A stretch of 64,000 nt of DNA from Cephalotus follicularis (taxonomy: Eukaryota; Streptophyta; Magnoliopsida; Oxalidales; Cephalotaceae): contig BDDD01000420.1 in NCBI GenBank assembly GCA_001972305.1, positions 434,001 to 498,000 of the forward strand. The letters run 5' to 3'. This document shows positions 22,792 to 32,678 of the stretch, piece by piece. The translations under genes were made by a program, and so were the position numbers. Position 1 is the stretch's first letter; every line of letters begins with the position of its first letter. A model generated the notes under the pieces. That model did not search any database. It was not told the DNA's origin and worked only from the letters and a program-made list of their open reading frames with translations.

Positions 22792-23361
22792 CCCTCTCCT
22801 TTTTCTTTCCCCCTTCTAGATAGAGGCAGGATGATTGCTAAGTCTGTTTCAGTAGATGATGGACCACGGAGGCAGAGCATGCTACCAGGGTTTCAACACA
22901 TGCATAACTACATCAGCAGTAAATTTCTGAATTTACTTATGTTTTTTTATATATAAATGATTTTCTTTTATGGTTTTGAGTTAAAAGGCTCGAGCCCTAT
23001 ATATTTATGCTTCATGTTTGGTATTATGGTTGAAGCAGAGCCCAACCCATGTTTACTGCTTAAAAATCGTGGTTTACTGAGGGTTGAGCCCATTTTAAAA
23101 CTGCTGGTTCCTCCTTCGGGAGTGTGAATATAAATTGTGTTTCTCTTTATAGGGGGCATAGTCCGATAAACGGATACTACATGCCCGATTTTCGTAAAAT
23201 TTTAAGAGTTAGAAAAATTTTCAAGGTTTTAAGAAAAGTTCAAGTTTAAAGTGAGTTTTATAAAAACCATGTGGTGACTTCCGAAAGGAAGTTGTCATGT
23301 GGAATGTCATATCCATTCTCGGTAGGATGTCGGTTGTTGTCGGGAACGGGTGTGACAGTTT

Positions 23362-23373
23362 TGGTATCAGAGC
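23362..23373 (+). other. Primer binding site after LTR-B (tRNA-iMet)
   Basis: TGGTATCAGAGC, an exact match to the initiator tRNA-Met complement, four bases after LTR-B. The leader runs on to about 23750 with no gag recognised. Confidence 0.92.
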
Positions 23374-23749
23374 TTTTGGTTTTAGATTCTCTAGAATTTT
23401 AAAGTGAAATGTTTTCAAGGTTTTGAAGAAAAGGGAAAATGGTTTTAAAATGATTTTAAACTCATGCATATCATGCATTGCATTAGAGTCATGTGTTCGG
23501 TAGGATGCCCCGTGGTCGGTAAGATGGGTCCCATTGTGGTCATAAATAGTGAGATCTTTTAAGGTTACCTAATAGACGGCTCATGTAGAGCTAGAATAAG
23601 ATGTAAGGATAAGGATTCTAAGGCCGAAGATATTTTAGGATGTTATCTCTGTTTTGGCTAGCGGTCGAGTTAGCCGCGAGGACGTTATCTTCGCTACATC
23701 CCTTTATTAATCGATATGTTTGAGTCAAAGTTCTAGCGGGGGTTTGGAT
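23374..23749 (+). other. Leader remnant of the LTR-B element
   Basis: Noncoding sequence after the primer site. It contains repeated GGTAGGATG and GGTCGGTAAGATG phrases. At about 23750 similarity changes to a minus-strand Copia LTR; the exact joint is not clear. No gag is seen. Confidence 0.5.
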
Positions 23750-24533
23750 AAATGTCACCCCTAGGTAAAACTGCAATAACTATAATTCTATGATCGCACT
23801 GAGACTATGGGAGATATCCCTGGAAACCTCTCGTTCCCAATCTCCCAGTGCCTGGCCAGGACTTTAAGTCTTCAACGGTCATAGATTTTATAGAGTCTAT
23901 AACCCTCAACATAGTTTTGAAGATCCCATCTTGCGCACTTGCCCATACATCTCAATGCAGCTCCCACAAGACCCAAAGGGAACCCTTTTGCCAGCAGGTG
24001 GCTAGTGCTGGGGAAGGCAGAAATCAAAGCCAAGAAGTTACTGCACAATACATGCCAGCCGCTCAGGTCTAAGGACACAATGTAAATAACGTATGATCTA
24101 CTAGTCACCTTTGACTAAACTCTATTGCGACAATAAGAACTCTATTGACAGAGGTGTTGACTCTCCAAATAGATAACCTATGGTGGGTTGGTTCAGTGTC
24201 GTTCCTCTACACGTACCCCGCATCAGCTTAAGGGTAAAAGCCAAATGGCAATGAGATAATCCATCCTCCTTTACCATTCAGAGCAAGCATAATATGGCAA
24301 GTCTTTGCGGTTCATCAATTGCCCTAAGAGAGTGAACCTATGACTTGGAACTTTTGTCACAAGGGAGTAAGGATCTCATTCTCATAACCTCTCAGGTACG
24401 AGATCCAACCCTTCATGGACAAGGTGCTATGTGTGTATTCAGTTGACATGGTGATCAACTGATACGTTGAGACGGTTTGGGATAATGCATATAGCAAGAT
24501 GCCAATGTTTTCTGAATATGCACAATAAAACAC
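23750..24533 (-). repeat. Copia-1 3' LTR, distal part
   Basis: On the minus strand it follows the Copia-2 LTR in layout: a GGTTCACT then GACTTGC stretch, TTAGACCTGAGCG, GTGCGCAA and CCTAGGGGTGACATTTATCC, each with a Copia-2 counterpart (33000-33535) in the same order. The left joint with the LTR-B leader is approximate. Confidence 0.65.
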
Positions 24534-25681
24534 TGAATAAACTAAAAGAGGGGGGGGTGAATTGTAGTTTCTAAAAATTATCTTAACTTTTCGCAAAATA
24601 AAACAATGAACAAGAAAATCAAGTAATAGCAATTTAAACAACAATCTAAAGAGATAGAGTTTGAGAGATTGCAAACACTAGTTTAGAGTGGTTCGGCGTA
24701 ACTCTTGCCTACGTCCACTTTTCCCAAGGATCTCCTTGAGTTTCCACTAGTTCTCCGAATACAATTCCAGGTACTATTCGGTACACCTTAGTGATTGACC
24801 TCAATCACTTACAATTCTCTTGGGTTCACTCCCCAAATTCACTAGGGTTCACTCCCCTATTACAATCAAAGTAAATCAAGAAGTGTTTTGATCTAAACCT
24901 CTCACAAGGTTGGATTTTACAAGATAAGTTTTCTCAAATCAGTGAGAACAAGAAATAGCTTAAGATGTAAAATGAAAGCTTTTGGATGAGCTTTGGATTT
25001 GAATGCACTTTGTATGTTTGCTTTGAATGATCTTTGTATATGTGTTTTGCTTGTGTTGTTCTCACTTCGTTCTTCAAAACTTTCGTGCATTAATAGCTCC
25101 GTGCCTCATAGATCCGTTGGGAAAGTATTGGGATTAATTCCATAGTGGAATGTCCACTAAACTCTGTCAGAAATTGTTCCAGCCGACCAAAGCGTTGACT
25201 GTCACACTTAAAGCGTCGACGGTCATGTGACTGTTAGGGATCTCAAATTCAAACTATCAGCTCAAAGCGCAGGCATTCAAAACGTTGGAGTTGACCGGCA
25301 CCTCAAAGAGCTGACGCTTAGACTTGGGCGTCGACGCTTAAGCCACTTTTAATTGCCATTTGGTTCACTGGTTTAGACGGCAGGCGCTTTTCACTAACGG
25401 CAGACTCTTAGTACCCCAAAGCGCAGACGCTTGAATCTGGGCATCGACGGTTTGAGTGTTTCTTCAACTTCTCCAAACGCTTCACCGGTAGACGCTTAGG
25501 CCCTTGTCTCGACTGCCTACTAAAGCGCTGACGCTTTAACCTTAGGCATCGACGGTCTGAGCTGTGTTCTGCAGAATTCTTGCTGTTTTGCTCACTTCAT
25601 GTCTTTCTTGCACATCAAGAAACTTTGTTAAATACAAATATGTTATCATCAAAACTTAGGATTGAGACATAAATGTCAACA
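24534..25681 (-). mobile_element. SIRE/Maximus-type Copia solo LTR
   Basis: On the minus strand it starts TGTTGACATTTATGTC and ends at plus position 24534 in ...TTTATTCA. A perfect 5-bp target duplication AACAC flanks it (24529-24533 and 25682-25686). No internal sequence lies beside it, so it is a solo LTR left by recombination between two LTRs. It carries GTCGAC-type motifs (25188-25560) and the tract AGAGGGGGGGTGAATTG (24547-24563) typical of SIRE LTR ends. 1148 bp. Confidence 0.93.
25188..25560 (-). repeat. GTCGAC-type motif cluster in SIRE solo LTR
   Basis: About ten variants, including AAAGCGTTGACTGTCA, AAAGCGTCGACGG, GGCGTCGACGCTTAAG, GGCATCGACGG and CAAAGCGCAGACGC, spaced 20-60 bases apart. 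Most differ from GCGTCGACGC by C-to-T or G-to-A at a CG. Confidence 0.75.
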
Positions 25682-25784
25682 AACACGAATGGAACTAAGA
25701 ATGTATGATTCAAGAATGTGTCATATGTAAAGTACATATGTCTATAGCCTCCTCATGGCTTGTAGGGACACCCTAATCTAAAAA
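25682..25784 (-). repeat. Copia-1 3' LTR, proximal part
   Basis: On the minus strand, after the purine-rich AAGTGGGAGAT, the LTR begins near 25784 and runs through TTAGGGTGTCCCTACAAGCC and GACATATGTACTTTACATAT up to the SIRE solo LTR. The same polypurine tract precedes the Copia-2 3' LTR. Confidence 0.75.
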
Positions 25785-28330
25785 TCTCCCACTTGGCCCT
25801 CTAGCCACGAAGACCTACAACCTAAGCATATTGCACTCTAGCACTGCTCAAGGCCTTGGTCAGTGGGTCTGCTAAGTTTGCTTCCTACGTGACTCTCTCT
25901 ATGGTGACATCTACTCTCATGATGTCTCCTATATTTCCTCAATAAAATCTCTTTCAAAATGTTACATTCATCTATGATATCCATGATCAAATGATATTAT
26001 TGCTGTATATGTTTGGGCGGTAATGAGACTCGGGTTCCATGGTTTGTGCAAAGCCCAATCATCGTCCTTATACTGCATAACTGGACAAAGATGGATAAAA
26101 CCACATAAAGTTCTGCAATGAACTTCCGCTGCCAAACTAGCTACAACATCGGTATCACAAGTTGCAACATACTTTTATTCTCTGGTGGAGTTTGCAGTCC
26201 TCGACTGCCACAAACTCCTCCCTCTCACACAGTACTTCCATTCAGGACCAATACATATCCTGAAATGGATTTATGATCATGCTGAACACAATTGAAAATA
26301 GAGTTAACTTAACTCTTAAGTTTCAATTCACTATCTTCTCCATGTGTCAAGAAATAATCCTGAGTCTTTCACAGGCATTATACCCTCTTGACAATGTCCC
26401 AATGTCTCTTACAGGGACTGGACCGAAATCGACTAGCCAGAACCTTAGGCATATCGAAATCAGGCCTTGTATAAAGTATAGCATACATGATGGAGCTTTC
26501 AGCCGAAGCTTAATGCTGCCTACTCATACGTGTCCTCCCCTCATAAGTCTTAGAAGACATCCTCTTGGAAAGGTGAATTCCTTGGCCAATTGGTAGTAAG
26601 CCATACATGGAATTCTTTCCATACCATTTCAGCTACCCGCTGATGTACTTGTTTTGGAAAAGGTCCAAGTGACCTACTTGATCTATCTCTCATAGATCTT
26701 CATTCTCAAAACGTAGGAATTCATTCCCAAATCCTTTACGGAGAAGTTCTTGCTTAACTGTACTTCAACATACCTACATCATTCTCTATGTGTAGTATGT
26801 CTTCTACATACAGTGCCAAGAAAGTGATTTATGAGTTATCCTGGTTCTGGTAGACATTAGGCTTATCTATATTTTTGATAAAATCAAAATGGATATTTCA
26901 GCTATGCGATACTTGCTTAAGGTCATAGACCTTTGGAGCGTGCACCTCTTGTGCTAATGCTCTTTGGATGTAAACCCCTCAGGTTTGGAACATTTAGATG
27001 TCCTCTTCAAGATAGCAACTCCTGTAGACCGTCTTAACATCCTTTTGCCATAGCTCATTCTCACAATGAGCGGCAACAGCAAGCAATATCAGAATGGACT
27101 TAAGCATTACAACTGGTGAGAAAGTTCCCAGTTTACAGACCTCTTGTCTTAGTGTATACCCTTTAGCAACCAATTGCTCTTTAAAGGTTTTTAACCTTTG
27201 CCAGTAACGCCAATCTTCCTCATGAAGATTGGCTTAGCATCTGATAGGGTTTTAAGCCTTTAGGTGCGTATACCAAGTCCCTCACATGATAGGCGTACAT
27301 GGAGTCCTTTTTGGATTTCATGATACCATGTCCTGGAATCAGTGTTCTTCACTGCTTCCTTATAGCTGACAGGCTGGTCATGTCACTGAGGTTAGGTTTG
27401 TCAGTGCCTTTATGAGAAAACCTTATTTCTCAGGCGCTGTCGAAAACCTTGCCTATTCTCCTCGTTAGAGGAGTGCCTAAATGAGACTCTATCTCATATT
27501 GGGATCATTTCCTAATAATGTCTTTAGAGAAATAAACCTCCAGTTCCTTATTGTCCTTTAGGTGTCTACGTGATGGAAACTCTCTTAGTCTCACCTTACT
27601 CCTATTGCTTCCTTCAATCATGTATTCCTTCTCTAAGAATTTTGTAGTACGTGAAATAAAACCATATTTGTTTGCTGGGATGGTAAAAAATAATATCCTA
27701 AGCTCTCCTTACGATATCTTACAAACTGGCAACGTGTCGATCGTTCCTCCAGATTAGAAGGTTTTCGCCTTCTTATATAAACTGGACAACCTTAACACTC
27801 AAACGGTTTATGCTGGGTTTCCTCCATTTAAATATCTCACTAGATATGGAGGGGACAGATTTCAAAGGAATCTAGATTAGGATATGCTTTCCCAACTGCA
27901 GTGCATGACCCCAGAATAAGATTTGGAAGATGTATAAAAGACATAATGGGTCTTACCATTATCTACTTCTTGTCATAAACTCATGACTCTTTCATTGGAT
28001 TTCAGACATGTGTTTCACCCGAAACACTTACCCAAACCGTGATAAAACATCAGTGAAGGAATTGAAGTAGTGAAAACCTTCATTTGCATTAACCGGCATT
28101 GGTTCACTACTGTCGGTGTGGACTTAACCTAATATCTCCGCAGCCCTTTCTCCACACTCTGCATTAGGGGGATTTGGTCATCAAGCCAATCAAACATGGC
28201 TTACACATTAGAAAGGACTAAATGTCCTGGAAGTCCAAAAGTCCATCCTTAACCATTGTGATTATCTAGCACCTCTAGGATGACCTAATCCACAATGCAA
28301 TAAGTATGAAGGATTTATATCATTTTTGTC
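25785..28330 (-). pseudogene. Copia-1 pol remnant (IN, RT, RNase H)
   Basis: Minus-strand stretches align by eye with Copia-2 pol in the same order. They are a GAG-preintegrase block near 28200-28290, an integrase C-terminal block with LGYYFLPSQQ near 27690, RT with the catalytic YVxDIL box near 26800 and PIGQGIHLSKRMSSKTYEGRTRMSR near 26540, and RNase H with DHKSISGYVLVLNG near 26220 and the ADPLTK end near 25840. Many breaks. Plus-strand ORFs here (26273-26596, 27551-27757) are shadows. Confidence 0.8.
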
Positions 28331-28450
28331 TTTCATATTCTTTTGTTGCTTGGCGCTTATGAATTATAAATTTTTTATATGTAAATGTATTTAAGACATG
28401 ATCTCTGTGTATAAAGAACATTTCAATGTTCTAGTTAGTGCAAGAGGCAC

Positions 28451-28530
28451 GTGTTACATTAGGGTGTCACTGCAAGCCACGAGGAGGCTGTAGACATATG
28501 TACTTTACATATGATACACTCTTGAATCGT
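28451..28530 (+). repeat. Inverted Copia-1-type LTR start
   Basis: TGTTACATTAGGGTGTCACTGCAAGCC and the next 50 bases are a plus-strand copy of the Copia-1 LTR start at 25784-25700, which lies on the minus strand. The copy is cut at 28530 by the partial SIRE LTR. The 28331-28450 stretch to its left is AT-rich with nothing recognised. Confidence 0.7.
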
Positions 28531-29483
28531 ACAGTCAACACCTTGTCTATAAACGTCAACGCCATATCAAAATGTCAACGCAAATGGTGCACATTTCTGA
28601 CAGTGAGTTTAAACGTTAACGCAAAGACATTATGGTGTCAACATCTTGTCTCTATACGTCAATGCCAATGATGCATGTCAACATAAATAGAACTAAAGAT
28701 AAACAAGGGATTAGAGTATCAACGCAGAAAGACACAGGAGTTAACGCATAAAGAGATAGACGTCAATGCCATGCATACACGTCAACGCCAATGACAGCCA
28801 GACATGAAATCTGCAAAAATTAAAGGTGCTGAAATGGTGTGATCCTTTCCATACTTGATTCAAACGGCTCTCTGACAATTCCTTGTCTCTAGAAATGGTA
28901 ATATTCATCAGAAGGCTATAAATAGAGGCTCAAACCATGAAGAAATAATCAACTACTCACACAAGCAATATCCAAGCTATACAAGAGTAAGAAAGAATAG
29001 TTTTGTGCTATAGTTTACAAAGTTCTTTTCATAGATACTTTGACTATTAACTGTTTTTGTTATCCAACCTTTTGAGAGGTTTTTAAACATTACAAACACT
29101 CAAAAATCCATTGTATACTCAAGGTCATTAGTATCTTACCCAAAGTTAGGATTTAGCTTTTGAAAATCCGAGTTAGGATTTAGCTCATAAAAATCCAAGT
29201 TAGGATTTAGCTTGTAAAAATCAAAAATAGCTGTTTGTGACCAGGGGATTACATTCTAGTGGAACCTCAAGCACGGCTTGGGAGAGTGGACGTAGGCACG
29301 GTTTACCAAACCACTATAAAATAGTTTGCATCTCTTCCCTTATTCTTTACTTATTTGTAATTTATTTTATTGTCTTTTGTGTTTTGATTGATATTATTAA
29401 TCTTGTTTTTCATCATTGAAAAGGGTGATTATTTTTCGTATCACCAATTCATCCCCCTCTTGGTTACCTTTGTGGACCCTTCA
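28531..29483 (+). repeat. SIRE-type 5' LTR, partial
   Basis: Matches the 3' LTR from about 42480 to its end at 43398, starting GTCAACACCTTGTCT and ending GACCCTTCA at 29483. The first ~340 bases of the LTR are not here. The part 28531-28800 holds many GTCAACGC/GTTAACGC motifs, and AATTCATCCCCCTCTTGG lies near its end. Confidence 0.9.
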
Positions 29484-29485
29484 AT

Positions 29486-29497
29486 TGGTATCGGAGC
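29486..29497 (+). other. SIRE primer binding site (tRNA-iMet)
   Basis: TGGTATCGGAGC, two bases after the LTR, is one base from the initiator tRNA-Met complement. Confidence 0.88.
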
Positions 29498-29537
29498 GAT
29501 TCTAATTGTTAATCTTAATTGAATTTTTTTTTATCCT

Positions 29538-31119
29538 ATGGCAATCTTCTTTAATGATAATGTTAGTCAATCTATCAAAAATCCCCATAGCTTTGATGGA
29601 AACAATTATAGTTATTGGAAAACTCATATGACCATTTTTATTCAATCTTTTAGATTATCAACTGTGGAACATAATTACAAATGGTCCTGAAATTCCCACT
29701 AAAATAGTTGATGGTCAAAAGATTCTGAAAATGAATAATGAGTTTAATGATAATGACTATAAATTGCTTCACTTGAATGCTAAGGCAAAACATGTTATAT
29801 TTTGTGCTTGAGTCTTAGTGAATTCAACAGTGTTTCATCCCTTGATTCTGCAAAGGAAATGTGGGATAGGCTAATTGTTACCTACGAAGGAACCAACCAG
29901 GTAAAAGATACCAAAATAAATCGATTAGTGCATGATTATGAACTATTCACCATGCTTGAGAATGAAAACATCTCTAGTATGTATGCACGTTTCAATGATA
30001 TTATCAATGCTTTGAAAGGTGTTGGAAAAGTTTACACTAACCATGAACTCGTGAGCAAGATTCTTAGGTGCCTTCTGATGTCATGGGAAGCAAAAGTCAC
30101 TGCTATAGAGGAGGCGAAGGATTTGTCTACTCTACCATTGGAAGACTTGCTAGGATCCTTGATGACACATGAGCTTCAAATGAGAGACCAAGCAAGAAAT
30201 GAGCCAAAGAAAAAGACGATCGCCTTGGAAACTTCAAAAGATGAAGAAAGCGATGAAGATGAGATGGCTTTGTTTACAAAGAGAATTAGAAGAATCCTAC
30301 TTGACAAAAAGAACTTTTCAATGAAACAATTGAAGAAGTTTCAATCGAAAGGATATTCGAGCAAAAGTGATAAAGCTGAAAAAGAGGTTATTTGTTATGA
30401 ATGTAACAAACCTAGTCACATAAGGCCTGATTGTCCTAAATTAAAGAAGAAAAAGTACAAAAAGAAATCTATGATTGCAACATGGAGCGATAGCGATGAT
30501 TCAAGTTCGGACGAGGATGAAAATGAAGAAATTGCCAACATTGCTTTTATGGCTATGGAAGACGACAATGAGGTAAGTTCTTCATCCCTTTGTTATAATG
30601 ATCTTCAAAATGAGTATAATGAATTAATTGATGTCTTAGATGATCTTAATAAAGAATATCAATTGTTAAAAAAAAATTGCTAAGGATAGAGCTGAAGAGA
30701 ATATGAAGTTAAAAAATTATATTTTGGAAATAAAAATAGATGAAGGATTGAATGATAGGAATTCGGCTTTAGAAAAAGAGAAGTCTGAGTTAAAATTGGA
30801 AGTTGATGCTTTGAAAAAGACATTTTCAAAATTTTTTGACAGTAGTGATAAATTGTATAAGTTGCTTGGAATGCAACGTTGTGTGTTTGACAAAGCCGGT
30901 TTAGGCTTTGATGAAATGAACAAGGTACAACATTTTAATAAATTGTTGCATAGAAAGAAAAATGTGATTAATTGCAATTATTTTGGAAAATTTGGACACT
31001 TATCTTCTAATTGTTCGTTTAAAAGAACAAGTACAAAGTTTAAAAGGATATGGGTTCCAAATGGAACTTTTCCTACTAATGCTAAAGGACCTAAAACCTT
31101 TTGGGTACGAAAAAGATGA
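29538..31119 (+). pseudogene. SIRE-type gag
   Basis: The start is taken at 29538 (MAIFFNDN), just after the leader. SFDGNNYSYWKTHM is the typical Copia/SIRE gag N-terminal block. The long frame 29802-30683 has AKEMWDRLIVTYEGTNQVKDTKINRL, FNDIINALKGVGKVYTNHELVSKILRCL and LLGSLMTHELQM, the UBN2-type gag domain. A CCHC zinc knuckle, CYECNKPSHIRPDC, is near 30395. The acidic SDSDDSSSDEDENEE follows, then a coiled-coil-like part and a second knuckle, CNYFGKFGHLSSNC, near 30975. Gag would form particles. A few breaks. Confidence 0.9.
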
Positions 31120-31690
31120 ATTTCTTGTTTTGTAGCTGTGCTTAAAGAAGATTGGACACAAAAAGATGATCCAAGAACACATATTGTAAGTGTTTATTGT
31201 ATTGATTGTGTTGATTGCTTATGCATATTGTTTACTGTTATGAACGTGCTAAAGTTCAATATTTTAAAATGACAAAGTTTTTGAATTAAAGAGTTTTCGA
31301 AAATGCCTTGAAAAATCAGAGTTTTCATGTTTTAAGCGTTTTCACGTCAACGCTATATATTAAAGTTAACGTTAATATACAGGTTAACATATATACAACC
31401 TTTTGTTTTATAAGCGTTAACATATATATACCCCTTTTATTCTTTTAGCGTCAATGCTATAGATTAGCGTTAACGTTCTGTATTCACGTCAACAATGGCG
31501 TTAACGTTATTATCCCCTGCATATAAATGTACGCAATTAACGTCAACGCGTATGTTAGACGTCGACGCCTAAACACCAGATATATATTGTTTTGGGCATT
31601 CTAGTCGACACACATTTCTTTTTGCGTTGAAACTCATTTTCCCCTCTTTCTATTCTCTCTCTGCAAAATTGATTTCAAAACCAAAAATCT
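31120..31690 (+). repeat. Inter-ORF spacer with GTCGAC/GTTAAC motif cluster
   Basis: Noncoding sequence between gag and the second ORF. From 31340 to 31575 it holds about ten motifs: CACGTCAACGC, AAGTTAACG, AGCGTCAATGC, GGCGTTAACG, AACGTCAACGCG and GACGTCGACGCC. GTTAAC is what GTCGAC becomes when the CG decays on both strands. A leader-like stretch runs up to the ATG at 31691. Confidence 0.7.
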
Positions 31691-32678
31691 ATGTTTTCAC
31701 CATCTAAATCGATACCAGCAACCATGTCAAAGACCAAGCATACGTCAATAGGAGACAAAACTCCTTCAGGGGCAAGATACAAGTCAAGCTATGCCGGGAG
31801 GAAAGTCCTATATGGTAGGGTTATTGATTTTTCTTTTACTTCTGGAGATAATTTTATGTTAGAGGAATGGTTTACTGCTTTAGGATGGACATATTATTTT
31901 TCTATTAATGCTCCTTATTATGTGGAGATAGTAAAGGAGTTTTATAGCAATATGGTTAATGTTAGTGATAACTGTGATTTTGTAGAAATCAAAACTAAGG
32001 TTAGTAGGACTGTGATTAAGTTTGATGATAAAGTGTTAGGGAACATATTAGGAGTACCTGCTATTGGTTCTAAATTCTTTGAAACAAAGAAATGGCTGGA
32101 AGATCCGGAATTGGTGTCAGAAGATTGTTTAAGGGTACTTTATGCAAATGAGAATGTATTTGGAGGCATGGCAAAGCCTACCAATTTGCTGGGTGCTGAG
32201 CATATGCTACTCCACCACATCACTGCCAATCATATTCTACCTACCTTCAGTGGGCATGAGAAAATGAGTTATCAAGATTTGTATATAATGTGGCATGTGG
32301 TTACTGGTAAAGCTTTGAACCTTCCCCATTTGATCATGAAAAATATGCTAAGAGCCACCTCTAAAGTTGAAGGTGCATTGCCATACGGGATGGTGAACAC
32401 CAAGATTATTTCCCATTTTGGAATTATAGTTGCAAATGAGGTTGCATCAAGGATTGCTGTTGGTGATATTTACAATGCTTCCTCATTGAAGAGAATGGGA
32501 TGGAAGAGAGTGTTTGAGAGTGGTAAAGGCAATATTTGGCTGCCTAAGAAAGGTGGTAGAAGAAAAAGAAGAGTTGAGGATGAGAATGCTGGAGAGCAAG
32601 TTGAGGCTCAAAGGCCTAAACCTGCCCCTGCATCTCAACCGGCCAGCAGCAGCATCAATTCTCAGTCTTTGGAGTCAA
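31691..32678 (+). pseudogene. Second ORF: putative plant transposon protein domain, N-terminal part
   Basis: About 329 codons from 31691 up to the Copia-2 insertion; an in-frame ATG at 31724 is an alternative start. KVLYGRVIDFSF, EEWFTALGWTYYFSI, YYVEIVKEFYSN, VIKFDDKVLGNILGVP, HHITANHILPTFSGHEKMSYQDLYIMWHV, LNLPHLIMKNML and LPYGMVNTKIISHFGI follow the pattern of the putative plant transposon protein domain found in extra ORFs of plant retrotransposons. A basic KKGGRRKRR and a Pro/Ser-rich tail follow. No signal peptide or membrane segment is seen, so an envelope role is not supported. Its role is unknown. Confidence 0.8.

Larger units (their letters stand above)
19349..23357 (+). repeat. LTR-B: 4.0-kb Tekay-like 5' LTR
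   Basis: From TGTAACATCC at 19349 to GGGTGTGACA at 23357, followed by a tRNA-Met primer site, so this is a 5' LTR of a plus-strand element whose body is mostly absent. At 4009 bp it is far longer than the other LTRs here. It is preceded by GTTTT and sits at the end of LTR-A. It contains a GC-rich leader-like region (19560-20060), a 63-bp tandem repeat (21705-21893), a low-complexity GTGGATCTTGATAT-rich stretch (22380-22650) and the stem-loop (22775-22791). ORFs inside it are repeat shadows. Confidence 0.8.
23750..28450 (-). mobile_element. Copia-1: decayed Ty1/Copia element, minus strand
   Basis: A minus-strand pol (GAG-preintegrase, IN, RT, RNase H) runs from about 28300 to 25785 and is followed by a 3' LTR beginning near 25784. 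A SIRE solo LTR (24534-25681) interrupts that LTR, which continues to about 23750. LTR and protein are diverged relatives of Copia-2 in this window. Many breaks; it is the most decayed element here and clearly older than the SIRE solo LTR inside it. gag, protease and 5' LTR are not seen. Confidence 0.85.

Noticed and set aside
26273-26596. A plus-strand coding gene
   Set aside because: It is the shadow of the Copia-1 RT/RNase H region on the minus strand.
31691-32678. A host protein gene
   Set aside because: It lies between SIRE gag and the SIRE 3' LTR, in element sense, and has the pattern of a plant transposon-associated domain, so it belongs to the element.
31691-32678. A retroviral-type envelope gene
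   Set aside because: The position suits an env-like ORF, but there is no signal peptide, membrane segment or cleavage site in the sequence.
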